A stretch of 64,000 bases of DNA from Deinococcus cellulosilyticus NBRC 106333 = KACC 11606 (lineage in GTDB: Bacteria > Deinococcota > Deinococci > Deinococcales > Deinococcaceae), in assembly GCF_007990775.1 (NCBI RefSeq), contig NZ_BJXB01000012.1:1-64000 (forward strand), given 5' to 3'. Below are positions 27,606 through 36,169 of this stretch, piece after piece; position 1 is the first letter of the stretch; the number at the start of each line of letters is the position of its first letter. Both the position numbers and the translations under genes were made by a program. The notes beneath the pieces were generated by a model. It searched no databases and was not told the origin of the DNA. It saw only the letters and a list, made by a program, of their open reading frames with translations.

Positions 27606-28943
27606 ATGAAAACCCTGAAAGCAGGTCTGCTGGTCACTTTCGCCCTCTTTTCTGGCGCCGTTGCCCAGAAGAAGGTTCAGATTCGCTGGTACATCGGTCT
27701 GGGAACCGGGTCGGATGCCCAGCAACAGCCTGCCACCAGAAAGGTGGTGGAACGGTTCAACAAGAGCCAGAACAAGATTGAACTCGTGCCCGAATTCGTG
27801 AATTACAACAATGCCAGAGATCAGCTTGCCACTCGAATTGCCGCTGGAAACGTGCCGGATCTGGTGGGACCTGTGGGAATTCTGGGGGCAGCCAGTTTTC
27901 AGGACCAGTGGCTGGACCTGCAACCCCTGATCAAGAAATACAAAGTGGACCTCTCACATGTCAACAAGAAAGTGGTGGACTTCTACAGATCTCAGGACCC
28001 CAATGGGATTCCCTATGCCATCTATCCGTCTTTCCTGTTCATCAACAAGGACCTGTTCGATGAGGCCGGTCTGCCCTATCCTCCCCAGAAATTTGGAGAG
28101 AAGTACCAGGGGAAAACCTGGGATCATGGTGCACTGAGAAGGATCGGCATGCTCCTGACCGTGGACAGAAACGGCTCAGATGCCACCATGAGCGACTTTG
28201 ACAGCAAGAACATTGTGCAATACGGGTACTTTCCGCAATACACGCTGGAACCCCAGTCCCTGGGTTCCATGTTTGGAGCAGGGATTCTGGCAAAGGGCAA
28301 GACCGCCCAGATCCCGCAGCAGTGGATTCCTGCGTGGCAGTGGTTCTACGACGGCATGTGGAAGGACCACTTCATTCCCACCGATGCCGTCCAGAAAAGC
28401 GACGCGTTTGGCAAAGACAATGTGTTCAACTCCGGGAAACTGGCAATCGCCTATTCGCACCTGTGGTACACCTGCTGCCTGGACACTGCCAAAGATGGCG
28501 GGAAGGTCAAAAACTGGGATCTGGCTGTGGTGCCTTCCTACAACGGGAAATACACTGCAAAACTCAATGCAGACACCTTCCGCATCATGAAGGGCTCGAA
28601 ACACAAAGAAGAAGCCTTCCAGGTCCTGATGTACCTGCGGGAACAGCCTGAACTCCTCGAAGTGTACGGGGCCTTTCCTGCAGACACCCGACTGCAACCC
28701 AAATTCCTCAAGATCCTGCAGGACAAGTATGCTCCACTCAAAATCAACTGGCAGGTGGCGATGGATTCCCTGAATTACGTGGACATCCCCTCTCACGAGG
28801 CAGGGCTTCCCAACCACAACAAGGCACTGGATGCGGTCAATGCCTTCACCCTGAAACTGATGACCAGGTCAGGCCTGAACATCAAACAGGAAGCCGAAAC
28901 CCTGAGAAAGCAGCTTCAGGGCATCTTCAACGAGAAAAAGTGA
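27606..28943 (+). CDS. Carbohydrate ABC transporter substrate-binding protein
   Basis: Periplasmic sugar-binding protein of 445 residues. It has a signal peptide (MKTLKAGLLVTFALFSGAVA), then VQIRWYIGLGTGSDAQQQPATRKVVERFNKSQNKIELV and DQLATRIAAGNVPDLVGPVG, typical of family-1 oligosaccharide binders. Many aromatic residues (WIPAWQWFYDGMWKD) fit stacking on sugar rings. Start ATG follows GGAGGA. First of the transporter genes, with permeases immediately downstream. Confidence 0.92.
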   Translation: MKTLKAGLLVTFALFSGAVAQKKVQIRWYIGLGTGSDAQQQPATRKVVERFNKSQNKIELVPEFVNYNNARDQLATRIAAGNVPDLVGPVGILGAASFQDQWLDLQPLIKKYKVDLSHVNKKVVDFYRSQDPNGIPYAIYPSFLFINKDLFDEAGLPYPPQKFGEKYQGKTWDHGALRRIGMLLTVDRNGSDATMSDFDSKNIVQYGYFPQYTLEPQSLGSMFGAGILAKGKTAQIPQQWIPAWQWFYDGMWKDHFIPTDAVQKSDAFGKDNVFNSGKLAIAYSHLWYTCCLDTAKDGGKVKNWDLAVVPSYNGKYTAKLNADTFRIMKGSKHKEEAFQVLMYLREQPELLEVYGAFPADTRLQPKFLKILQDKYAPLKINWQVAMDSLNYVDIPSHEAGLPNHNKALDAVNAFTLKLMTRSGLNIKQEAETLRKQLQGIFNEKK

Positions 28944-28952
28944 GGTGAGGAC

Positions 28953-29843
28953 ATGCTCAGAAACCATGACCGCATGTGGGGACTGGTCTTCCTCTCCCCA
29001 TGGATGGTGGGGTTCCTGCTTTTCACCGCAGGTCCGATGCTGACCTCCCTGTGGTTCTCCCTGACCGATTACAACCTGGCGAAACCCGATTCTGTGCAGT
29101 TCATCGGACTGAGGAACTGGGGACACATGCTGCAGGACCCTCTGGTGGGACAGTCTTTGCTGGTCACCCTGAAATTTCTGCTGTGGTCTGTGCCCATTGG
29201 ACTGGTGTTCCCACTGGGTCTGGCTGTGCTGCTGCACTCCGAGCACCTGATGGGGAAGGCCCTTTTCAGAACCCTGTTTTATGCGCCTCAGATGATTCCC
29301 GGGGTGGCAGCAGCCCTGATTTACACGGCGATGTTCAATCCCCAGGGCCCAATCAATGCTTTTCTGAACGCCATCGGGATCGGTGCGCAGGACGGGTTCT
29401 CAGATGCCCGTCTGGTGATGCCGGCCCTGACCATCGTGGGGCTTGCAGGCATCGGGAACACCATGATCCTGATGCTCTCCGGGCTGCAGTCCGTGCCCAG
29501 GGAACTGTACGAATCTGCGACCATTGATGGAGCAAATGGCTGGACTTCGTTCTGGCGCATCTCGGTCCCGATGATCTCTCCGGTGATTTTCTACAATCTG
29601 GTTCTGGCGGTGATTGGTTCTTTTCAGTATTTCACCACCGCATACCTGCTCTATGAAGGGCAGGGAGGGCCAGAGAACTCAGCCCTGTTCTACATGCTGA
29701 ACCTGTACAAGGAAGGCTTTGTGTTTTTCAACATGGGATACGCCTCAACGCTGGCCTGGGCGATGTTCGTGCTGTGCATGATCGTGACGGCGGTGCTGTT
29801 TGGCACTTCAAAACGCTGGGTGTACTACGCAGGAGGAGACTGA
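28953..29843 (+). CDS. Sugar ABC permease (MalF-like)
   Basis: Inner-membrane channel subunit, 296 residues, six hydrophobic helices. The ATPase-coupling EAA loop is ELYESATIDGANGWTSFWRISVPMISP (about 188-214). Sits 9 bp after the binding-protein stop and its stop overlaps the next ATG (TGATG). No ATPase gene is in the operon, so a shared MsiK-like ATPase elsewhere is likely. Confidence 0.93.
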   Translation: MLRNHDRMWGLVFLSPWMVGFLLFTAGPMLTSLWFSLTDYNLAKPDSVQFIGLRNWGHMLQDPLVGQSLLVTLKFLLWSVPIGLVFPLGLAVLLHSEHLMGKALFRTLFYAPQMIPGVAAALIYTAMFNPQGPINAFLNAIGIGAQDGFSDARLVMPALTIVGLAGIGNTMILMLSGLQSVPRELYESATIDGANGWTSFWRISVPMISPVIFYNLVLAVIGSFQYFTTAYLLYEGQGGPENSALFYMLNLYKEGFVFFNMGYASTLAWAMFVLCMIVTAVLFGTSKRWVYYAGGD

Positions 29844-30913
29844 TGCTGAAATCTGCAACCACACCCAGAGCTTCCGCTGGCTCGGCACTGTCAAGGCAGA
29901 CCCGCAAATTGCTGGCCGCCGGAACCCTCACCCTGTTTGCCTCCATGCTGTTGCTGGTTTACCTGATGCCCCTCTTCTACAGTTTCTCTGCATCCCTGAA
30001 GGGTCCGGGGAGCAATCTGGATTCCATGTTTGTTCCCACGTCAGCGCAGAGCGTGACCCTCAAAGGGAACACGTACGAGCTGTACGAGGTGCCTTTTCAG
30101 AACCAGACCAGAACCCTGGCCCTGATCGAGAAACGCCGGGCTTTCAGCACCTTCATTGATCCAGGGAAGCCAGAAGAGAAAATCCGCTGGGAAGGAAACT
30201 GGCGCAAACTCACCCGTGCAACCCACTTTGATCCCCAGTGGGGCAACTACCCGGAAGCCTGGAAAGCCATTCACTTCGGAAGGCTGTTCCTGAATTCCTT
30301 CCTGATTGCCCTGATCGGGATGATCGCCACGGTGGCCTCCTCCACCCTGGTGGCTTACGGATTCTCCAGATTTGACATTCCGGGCAAACCCATCCTGTTT
30401 CTGGTCCTGATGGGCACCATCATCCTGCCCGGAGAGGTGACCCTGATCCCGCTTTACACGGTGTATTACCGTCTGGGATGGGTGGGAACATGGCTGCCAC
30501 TCCTGGTTCCCCTGTTTTTTGCCAGTGCCTACAACGTCTTTCTCTTGCGCCAGTTCTTCATGAGCATCCCCCGGGATGTGGATGAGGCCGCCATGATGGA
30601 CGGAGCAGGACCTTTCAGGATTCTGGTCTCGATCATTGTGCCTCAATCCTGGCCTGCACTGACCGCCACAGCGCTTTTTCACTTCTTTTATGCCTGGAAT
30701 GATTTTTTTGCCCCATTTCTGTACCTCACCGGCAAACCCGAGCTTGCAACGCTGCCCATCGGTCTGGCAAGCTTCAGTACAGTGCACGGCCCCAATCAGT
30801 CCCAGCTGACCCAGGCGGCGTCCATCATGGCCACCCTGCTGCCCCTGGTGATCTTCTTTCTGGCCCAGCGTGTGTTCATGCGGGGTGTGGTGGTCACCTC
30901 ACTGGAGAAATGA
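29843..30913 (+). CDS. Sugar ABC permease (MalG-like) with long periplasmic insert
   Basis: Second channel subunit, 356 residues. After a first helix (LFASMLLLVYLMPLFYSFSASL) there is an insert of about 100 residues before helix 2, longer than in typical MalG proteins. The coupling loop DVDEAAMMDGAGPFRILVSIIVPQSWPAL is present. Start ATG 29843 overlaps the previous stop and follows GGAGGAG; the longer reading from 29774 is out of context. Confidence 0.92.
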   Translation: MLKSATTPRASAGSALSRQTRKLLAAGTLTLFASMLLLVYLMPLFYSFSASLKGPGSNLDSMFVPTSAQSVTLKGNTYELYEVPFQNQTRTLALIEKRRAFSTFIDPGKPEEKIRWEGNWRKLTRATHFDPQWGNYPEAWKAIHFGRLFLNSFLIALIGMIATVASSTLVAYGFSRFDIPGKPILFLVLMGTIILPGEVTLIPLYTVYYRLGWVGTWLPLLVPLFFASAYNVFLLRQFFMSIPRDVDEAAMMDGAGPFRILVSIIVPQSWPALTATALFHFFYAWNDFFAPFLYLTGKPELATLPIGLASFSTVHGPNQSQLTQAASIMATLLPLVIFFLAQRVFMRGVVVTSLEK

Positions 30914-32454
30914 TGATTCTTCCTCTGCCCCAGCGTCTTGTTCCGCAGTCCGGTTTTTTCACACTTGATTCCAGCACCAGCATCCAGGCAACCGCTTTTG
31001 CCACCCAGACCGCCACCATTCTGGCCGAAAAACTGCGTGCCTCCACAGGATTCTCCTTGCCCATCACCAATCAGCCCGGGGGAAAAGGCATCGTTTTCCA
31101 GCAATCTGAAGAGGACCTGGGCCCAGAAGGATACAGGTTGGAGGTCACTGAGCATCAGGTGGTCCTGGGTGCCTCAGACGAGGCAGGACTTTTCTACGCG
31201 GCCATCAGCCTGCTTCAGTTGCTTCCTCCCGCAATTTTCAGCCAGAGCCAGGAGACCGCAGATTGGCACATCCCAGCCCAGCAGATTGAGGACCACCCCA
31301 GATTCGGCTGGAGGGGATTCATGCTGGATGTGTCCCGTCACTTCATGCCTGTGGAATTCATCAAGACCGTGCTGGACCTGCTGGCCCTGCACAAACTGAA
31401 TGTCTTCCACTGGCACCTGACCGACGACCAGGGGTGGCGAATCGAAATCAAGAGGTACCCCAGGCTCACCGAAGTGGGGGCGTGGCGCAAGAACACCCTG
31501 ATCGGGCATGGGCACACCGAGAACAAAGTGTTCGATGATGTCCCACATGGGGGCTTTTACACTCAGGCTGAGATTCGGGAGGTGGTGGAGTATGCCAGAC
31601 AGCGACACATCACTGTGATCCCAGAAGTGGACCTTCCAGGACACATGCAGGCCGCCATCGCTGCCTACCCGGAACTCGGGAACACCGGACAGCAGCTTGA
31701 GGTGTGCAATTTCTGGGGTGTGATTGAGCATGTGCTCAACCCCAGCGAGGAAACCCTCAAATTTCTGGAAGACGTGCTGACCGAAGTGATGGACCTCTTC
31801 CCCTCGAAATACATCTGCATCGGGGGGGATGAGTGCGTCAAGAAAGAGTGGCGTGAAAGTGAATTCGCCCAGCAGCGCATTCGGGAACTGGGCCTCAAAA
31901 ACGAAGAAGAACTGCAGAGTTACATCATTGGTCGCATGGACACCTTCCTGCACAGTCGCGGACGCAAACTCCTGGGGTGGGATGAAATTCTGGAAGGTGG
32001 ACTGGCCCCCCATGCCACAGTGCTCTCCTGGAGAGGCGAAAAAGGTGGCATTCAGGCCGCAAGAGCAGGCCACGACGTGGTGATGGTCCCACAGGGATAC
32101 CTGTACCTGGACCACTACCAGAGCGAGGACCAGAGCAAGGAACCACTGGCCATCGGGGGGTGCAACACCCTGGAAAAGGTCTACCATTACAACCCGGTGG
32201 GCTGGGCAGCAGGACCTGAAGAGTCCAGATACGTGCTGGGCACCCAGGCCAACCTGTGGACCGAATATGTCAATACCCCGGAACACGCCCAGTACATGAT
32301 GTTCCCAAGGCTCTGTGCCCTCAGTGAAATGGCCTGGACTGCCCCCCAAAAGCACGATTACCCTGCATTTCTGGAACGCCTGAACGTCCATCTGAAGAGG
32401 CTGGACGTGCTGGGGATAAATTACAGACCGCTGGATGAAGTTGTAGAGGTGTAA
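30910..32454 (+). CDS. Beta-N-acetylhexosaminidase, GH20
   Basis: Removes terminal GlcNAc/GalNAc by substrate-assisted catalysis. 514 residues: an N-terminal GH20b-like alpha/beta domain (about 1-125), then a TIM barrel starting HPRFGWRGFMLDVSRHFMPVEFIK. The catalytic pair is in CIGGDECVKKEW (Asp-Glu at about 307-308). FHWHLTDDQGWRIEIKRYPRLTEVGAWR and the C-terminal LGTQANLWTEYV are family hallmarks. No signal peptide, so it acts inside the cell on imported oligosaccharides. Its ATG overlaps the permease stop by 4 bp. Confidence 0.95.
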   Translation: MMILPLPQRLVPQSGFFTLDSSTSIQATAFATQTATILAEKLRASTGFSLPITNQPGGKGIVFQQSEEDLGPEGYRLEVTEHQVVLGASDEAGLFYAAISLLQLLPPAIFSQSQETADWHIPAQQIEDHPRFGWRGFMLDVSRHFMPVEFIKTVLDLLALHKLNVFHWHLTDDQGWRIEIKRYPRLTEVGAWRKNTLIGHGHTENKVFDDVPHGGFYTQAEIREVVEYARQRHITVIPEVDLPGHMQAAIAAYPELGNTGQQLEVCNFWGVIEHVLNPSEETLKFLEDVLTEVMDLFPSKYICIGGDECVKKEWRESEFAQQRIRELGLKNEEELQSYIIGRMDTFLHSRGRKLLGWDEILEGGLAPHATVLSWRGEKGGIQAARAGHDVVMVPQGYLYLDHYQSEDQSKEPLAIGGCNTLEKVYHYNPVGWAAGPEESRYVLGTQANLWTEYVNTPEHAQYMMFPRLCALSEMAWTAPQKHDYPAFLERLNVHLKRLDVLGINYRPLDEVVEV

Positions 32455-32487
32455 TTGAAGGGGCAGGCCAGTGGTCTGCCCCTTCAA
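32455..32487 (+). terminator. Hairpin after the hexosaminidase operon
   Basis: Perfect 12-bp stem TTGAAGGGGCAG (32455-32466) with CTGCCCCTTCAA (32476-32487), 9-nt loop, starting right after the stop codon. There is no T-run, so it may be a 3'-end stabiliser or Rho-dependent end rather than a classical terminator. Confidence 0.6.
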
Positions 32488-32524
32488 GAATTGATGACCC
32501 CCATCAGATGATCTCCAGCACCTG

Positions 32525-32559
32525 TGCTGACAGCTGATGGCTGACTGCTGACCGCTGCT
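32525..32559. repeat. NGCTGAN heptanucleotide repeat in the ROK promoter
   Basis: Five 7-nt units (TGCTGAC, AGCTGAT, GGCTGAC, TGCTGAC, CGCTGCT) ending 1 nt before a TACAAT -10 box at 32561-32566. The array therefore forms the -35 region of the ROK gene. Same unit family as the arms at 14457-14622. Confidence 0.75.
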
Positions 32560-32586
32560 GTACAATCATTCCCTGAAAGAGGTGAC

Positions 32587-33594
32587 ATGGGACGTCCTGC
32601 CGCACTGAGGGCCATCAACCGGGCACAGATCCTGAAACGGGTGCTGCGTGAGGGTGCACTGTCTCGCAGTGAACTGGCCGAACGCACCGAAATCTCCAGT
32701 GTGACTGTCACGTACATCGTGAACGACCTGCTTGAAGAAGGCGTCCTCAGCGAGATGGGCCGCACCGAAGGCAGCAGCGGACGCCCCGCCCAGAAGGTGG
32801 ACCTGAATCCCAGAGGGGGCAGCATTCTGGGGATGGACCTGCAGCCGGAACGGGTGCTGTACGGGGTGACAAACGCCAGGCGGGACCGGATCTCCTATCA
32901 GGTGCGCAATCTCATGAATGCAAAGGACATCACCCAGACTGTGTTGGAGATTGTTGAGCAGCACATGCAACAACCTCCAGAGACCGGACCTGTGCGTTAC
33001 CTGTGCCTTGCCGTACCTGCGCCTGTCAATGCTGCAGGAGAGGTGGGATCGCCCAACAGCCTGCCCGAGCTGCAACTGGCAGACATCCAGCACCTCTGTC
33101 AGCAGGCAGGCATTCTGTTGAAGCTGGACAATGATGCCAACCTGGGTGCACAGGCAGAGCAGCTTCTGGGTGCGGTCAGAAACGAACAGCATTTTGCCTT
33201 CCTGCTGGAAAGGCCCACCGGAATTGGTCTGGGATTGTACCTGGATGGGCAGCTGTACCGTGGGCAGAGGGGCCTTGCTGGAGAACTGGCCCTGGTGCGC
33301 TGGCCCAGCAACCGCAAGGCTGTTCCCATGGAGGAGCTGTCAGGGGCAGCTCAGGAAACCGCTCTGGCTTACATGGTGGCAGGTCTGGCCCTCACCCTGG
33401 ACCTCAGTGCTGTGGTGATTCATCAGGATCAGGCTCCTGAGCAGAGCAGGCTGCAGGAACGCCTCCAGGGTCTGGTGACCGGAAACCTGCGGGTGGTGAA
33501 CAGCACCCTGGGCCAGAACGCCGTGGTGCTCGGTGCGCTGGTTCAGGGATCAGAATTGTTCGAGCAGGCGCTTCTGGCATTGCCAGAGTTTTGA
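32587..33594 (+). CDS. ROK-family transcriptional regulator
   Basis: Repressor of 335 residues: N-terminal winged helix (about 10-65: ILKRVLREGALSRSELAERTEISSVTVTYIVNDLLEEGVL, then SSGRPAQKVDLNP) followed by a ROK sugar-kinase-like domain. The domain keeps LDNDANLGAQAE but lacks the ROK zinc motif CxCGxxGC, and the loop after RGLAGELA has no His ligand, so it is degenerate as a kinase. Start ATG follows AGAGGTGA. It probably controls the adjacent amino-sugar locus through the palindrome at 26398-26418. Confidence 0.87.
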   Translation: MGRPAALRAINRAQILKRVLREGALSRSELAERTEISSVTVTYIVNDLLEEGVLSEMGRTEGSSGRPAQKVDLNPRGGSILGMDLQPERVLYGVTNARRDRISYQVRNLMNAKDITQTVLEIVEQHMQQPPETGPVRYLCLAVPAPVNAAGEVGSPNSLPELQLADIQHLCQQAGILLKLDNDANLGAQAEQLLGAVRNEQHFAFLLERPTGIGLGLYLDGQLYRGQRGLAGELALVRWPSNRKAVPMEELSGAAQETALAYMVAGLALTLDLSAVVIHQDQAPEQSRLQERLQGLVTGNLRVVNSTLGQNAVVLGALVQGSELFEQALLALPEF

Positions 33595-33613
33595 GGGCCA
33601 GAGTTTTGAGGGA
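33582..33613. repeat. Perfect 16-bp tandem duplication
   Basis: GCCAGAGTTTTGAGGG occurs twice without a gap. The first copy contains the ROK stop codon; the second lies just before the ribosome site of the DUF1697 gene. Confidence 0.9.
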
Positions 33614-33619
33614 GCAATC

Positions 33620-33763
33620 ATGAAATGGGTGGCATTGCTGCGCGGAATCAACGTGGGCGGGAACAGGAAAGTGCCGATGGCAGACCTGAGATCTGCTCTG
33701 GAAGCAGCAGGATTTGAGGAGATCAGGACCTACATCCAGAGTGGGAAGATCATTCCCACTTAA
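33620..33763 (+). pseudogene. DUF1697 protein gene, 5' fragment cut by prophage
   Basis: The first 47 codons match the start of DUF1697 proteins (WVALLRGINVGGNRKVPMADLRSALEAAGFEEI, YIQSG), normally about 170-180 residues. Similarity ends at IQSGK and a stop follows five codons later, where prophage sequence begins. GAGGGAG precedes the ATG. The missing 3' part should lie at the right end of the prophage, beyond this window. This marks the left attachment site. Confidence 0.85.
33740..33760. other. Probable left attachment site (attL)
   Basis: AGTGGGAA-GATCA-TTCCCACT, a perfect 8-bp inverted repeat with a 5-nt centre, at the exact point where DUF1697 homology ends and 66 bp from the integrase stop. 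The left arm is in the DUF1697 codons IQSG. Palindromes around a short centre suit tyrosine-recombinase core sites. Confidence 0.6.
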
Positions 33764-33825
33764 AAACAAAATCCAGCACAACAAAAAACCATGCAGCAAC
33801 GTAGGTCTTGCCCCCACACTGCCCC

Positions 33826-34998
33826 CTAAAGGGCTTTTTTGCCCTCTGTTTTGGGCACCAGGTCAGCCGCTTTCACCACGGCCTTGCGCCGCCCAGCCTC
33901 AGCGGAGTGCGTGTAAATCCTGAGGGTGATCCCAGGATTCGAGTGCCCCAGAATATCTGCTGCGGTCTTCGGGTCAGCCCCCTGCACGGTGATCAGGTAA
34001 CTGGCGAAAGAGTGCCTGAGGTCATGAATGCGGTAGTTCTCGGTGATGCCGGACACCCGCATGGCCTTCTTGAACCTCTGGCGCACATTGTCGGGGTAAA
34101 GCATGGTCCCGTATTGGCTGCAGAAAACCCACCCATCGGGGTTAAACCCTGGGTCTTTCTGCTGCTTTCGTTCCTGTTCCTGCTTGTGTTCCTTGAGGAG
34201 TTTGACCAGTGCCGGGTGCAGTGCGAGGGTGCGGCGACTGCTGCGGGTTTTCAGACCGGTCACCCACGCTTTGCCGTTCACAGCAGTGACCGCCCGCTCC
34301 AGGCTCACAGTCTCCTGCTGCCAGTCGATGTCACTCCACTTGAGGCCCAGCCCCTCCCCGAACCTGAGCCCCAGACTGAGGATGGTGTAGAAGATGGGGT
34401 AGTAACTGCTGGTCTCCTGCAGGTAAGAGAAGATGGTTTCCAGGTGCTCTGGTGGGATCACCTGGGCCACCCGCTTGCCTTCCATGCGAGGCAAGGTGGT
34501 TTCAGTGTTGGGGTTGAACGAGATGTGCCGGTAAGTCACCGCAAGCTTCAAAGCACTGCCAATGAAACTGCGGGCGTGAGCGGTGGTGTCCAGGCTGTAC
34601 CCAGCAGAAATCAACTCCCGGTACAAATGGTCCAGCATCTGGGTGGAGACCTTGCTGAGCGGTGTGGAGTGCAGTGGGGCAGCGTAGCGCACGAAGAGTT
34701 GATGGCAATACTGCGTGGTGGGCCTGACCTCCATGCTCTTGTGCCCTGCATAGTAGACAAGCCACTCCCCGAAAGTGATCTGGGTAGTGGTGAGACTGCC
34801 CCCTTTCACGTACTCCAGGTACTTGGCTCTGGATTTTTCCAGCAGTTCATCAAACGTGCGGGCACAGATGCTGAGCCGAACCTTCTCGCCTGTTCTGGGG
34901 TCCTGCACCCACGGCCTGTACTCCAGCCTGCCGTCATGCCGGGTTCTGGGTTCTCCCCCCCAGGGCAGGCTGGGCGGTTGCTTGCTTTTCCTTGCCAT
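33826..34998 (-). CDS. Phage tyrosine integrase
   Basis: Site-specific recombinase of 390 residues. An Arm-type N-terminal domain (about 15-65: RPWVQDPRTGEKVRLSI), a core-binding SAM-like domain (TFGEWLVYYAGHKSM, about 75-175) and a catalytic domain. Active-site residues: Arg at about 209 (LGLRFGEGLGLKW), HDLRHS at about 323, LGHSN at about 349 and nucleophile Tyr at about 361 (RIYTHS). Start ATG 34998 follows AAAGGAGG. It points towards attL, and its 3' end lies 66 bp from the truncated DUF1697 gene. Confidence 0.95.
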   Translation of the reverse strand: MARKSKQPPSLPWGGEPRTRHDGRLEYRPWVQDPRTGEKVRLSICARTFDELLEKSRAKYLEYVKGGSLTTTQITFGEWLVYYAGHKSMEVRPTTQYCHQLFVRYAAPLHSTPLSKVSTQMLDHLYRELISAGYSLDTTAHARSFIGSALKLAVTYRHISFNPNTETTLPRMEGKRVAQVIPPEHLETIFSYLQETSSYYPIFYTILSLGLRFGEGLGLKWSDIDWQQETVSLERAVTAVNGKAWVTGLKTRSSRRTLALHPALVKLLKEHKQEQERKQQKDPGFNPDGWVFCSQYGTMLYPDNVRQRFKKAMRVSGITENYRIHDLRHSFASYLITVQGADPKTAADILGHSNPGITLRIYTHSAEAGRRKAVVKAADLVPKTEGKKAL

Positions 34999-35042
34999 TG
35001 ATTCCTCCTTTCTAAAACCATGAAATCGTCTCTATCGGTCTA

Positions 35043-35059
35043 CATAATTCACCTCCTCC
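35043..35059 (-). other. Start-stop minigene with strong ribosome site
   Basis: On the minus strand GGAGGAGGTG is followed by AATT, ATG and immediately TAG. The site is upstream of the integrase gene on the same transcript. Lambda carries comparable minigenes (bar) near att. It could stall ribosomes or damp integrase expression; alternatively it is the remnant of a lost gene start. Confidence 0.35.
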
Positions 35060-35170
35060 AGGCTGGAAATAACAGAATTCACTAGACTGATTTGTTGATC
35101 TCATCCAAGGGTGATAAGATGAGTCATCGGCGGTGAGTTCGCGCATCGGTCCTTTAACTGGTGCCAACCC

Positions 35171-36160
35171 TTAGGGGGTCTCATCGCCTTTTTCTTTTCG
35201 ACCCTTAAATTTAAAATTTTCAAAAAGTAGCTTCCCAAATTTATACAATATGTCTTCAAAATAAACATCCTCGTCACGAACAGGAAACATCTCTCGAATA
35301 ATTTTATATGTCGTGTCATAAAATAATCCCATTGACAAATTTTTCATAATATCATTTCCTTTTCCATCAGCCTCTAGATATCTGTTAATCCAATCAATGA
35401 TGATTTCGGGTTTTACATTTCTACCATTCAGGTGCGACACTTCAGCACGTCCAAGCAAATATGAAATTATATCAGATACCTGTATGGGTATATGTAAATG
35501 ACTAGAAATGTAAGCAGGCGCAGACAAAACATTAGATAATGTATTAAATTCCAGTCGTGATTCAGCATAGGCATGAAGATTTGCAATCCTTTTATACTGA
35601 GTGTGTTCATCCATTAAAACAATACCCTTTTCATTATAGTGCTTTAGGACCTCGTTAATTGTCATCAGCATCATCGAAAACATAATGATGTATGGAGTAA
35701 ACCTTTCCCGCACGGAATACATAAATCTGCCCGCAATTCTATGTGATTCCTGTTTATCCACATGAAAAGAATTACTTAACATCTCTTCGGCCATTTTAAA
35801 AGCCATGTGTATCGTGTTCTTATTCAAATGAAGATTTGCAGATTCAATATTGTACTTTTGCTTCAATTTTAAAATATCCTCAATGCATTTTAAACGTGCT
35901 GGAAAGTCCAAGAATCTGAAGACTCCAGAGCCCCTTATCAGCTCAACACCATGAAATTCAAATTTGTCGTCAGGATTGAATTCTGGATTTCGAATTTTAA
36001 TATTTTCTATAGTCTCTCGTTTCAAGAGGATGAGATCTCTCTCAAAGTCACTCCAAACGTTTTGATGCACAAACAAAGCAGTCATTCCAAATATTGGCTC
36101 GTCAGGATTATCCAAGCGACCACCTGAAGTTCCGAATTCATCAATGTAGATCAGATACAT
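35171..36160 (-). CDS. DUF3800 protein, AT-rich cargo gene
   Basis: DUF3800 family, 329 residues. The N-terminal YIDEFGTSG (Asp-Glu at about 7-8) and a later acidic block VLMDEHTQ (about 181) fit the family's conserved acidic positions, which suggest a metal-dependent, RNase H-like active site (inference). DUF3800 genes often occur on mobile elements. This one is strikingly AT-rich with A/T-ending codons, unlike every neighbour, so it was recently acquired from a low-GC source. It lies between integrase and repressor, a usual site for lysogeny cargo such as anti-phage functions. The stop is followed by 170 bp without a gene apart from the minigene. Confidence 0.8.
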   Translation of the reverse strand: MYLIYIDEFGTSGGRLDNPDEPIFGMTALFVHQNVWSDFERDLILLKRETIENIKIRNPEFNPDDKFEFHGVELIRGSGVFRFLDFPARLKCIEDILKLKQKYNIESANLHLNKNTIHMAFKMAEEMLSNSFHVDKQESHRIAGRFMYSVRERFTPYIIMFSMMLMTINEVLKHYNEKGIVLMDEHTQYKRIANLHAYAESRLEFNTLSNVLSAPAYISSHLHIPIQVSDIISYLLGRAEVSHLNGRNVKPEIIIDWINRYLEADGKGNDIMKNLSMGLFYDTTYKIIREMFPVRDEDVYFEDILYKFGKLLFENFKFKGRKEKGDETP

Positions 36161-36169
36161 GTCTCACCT

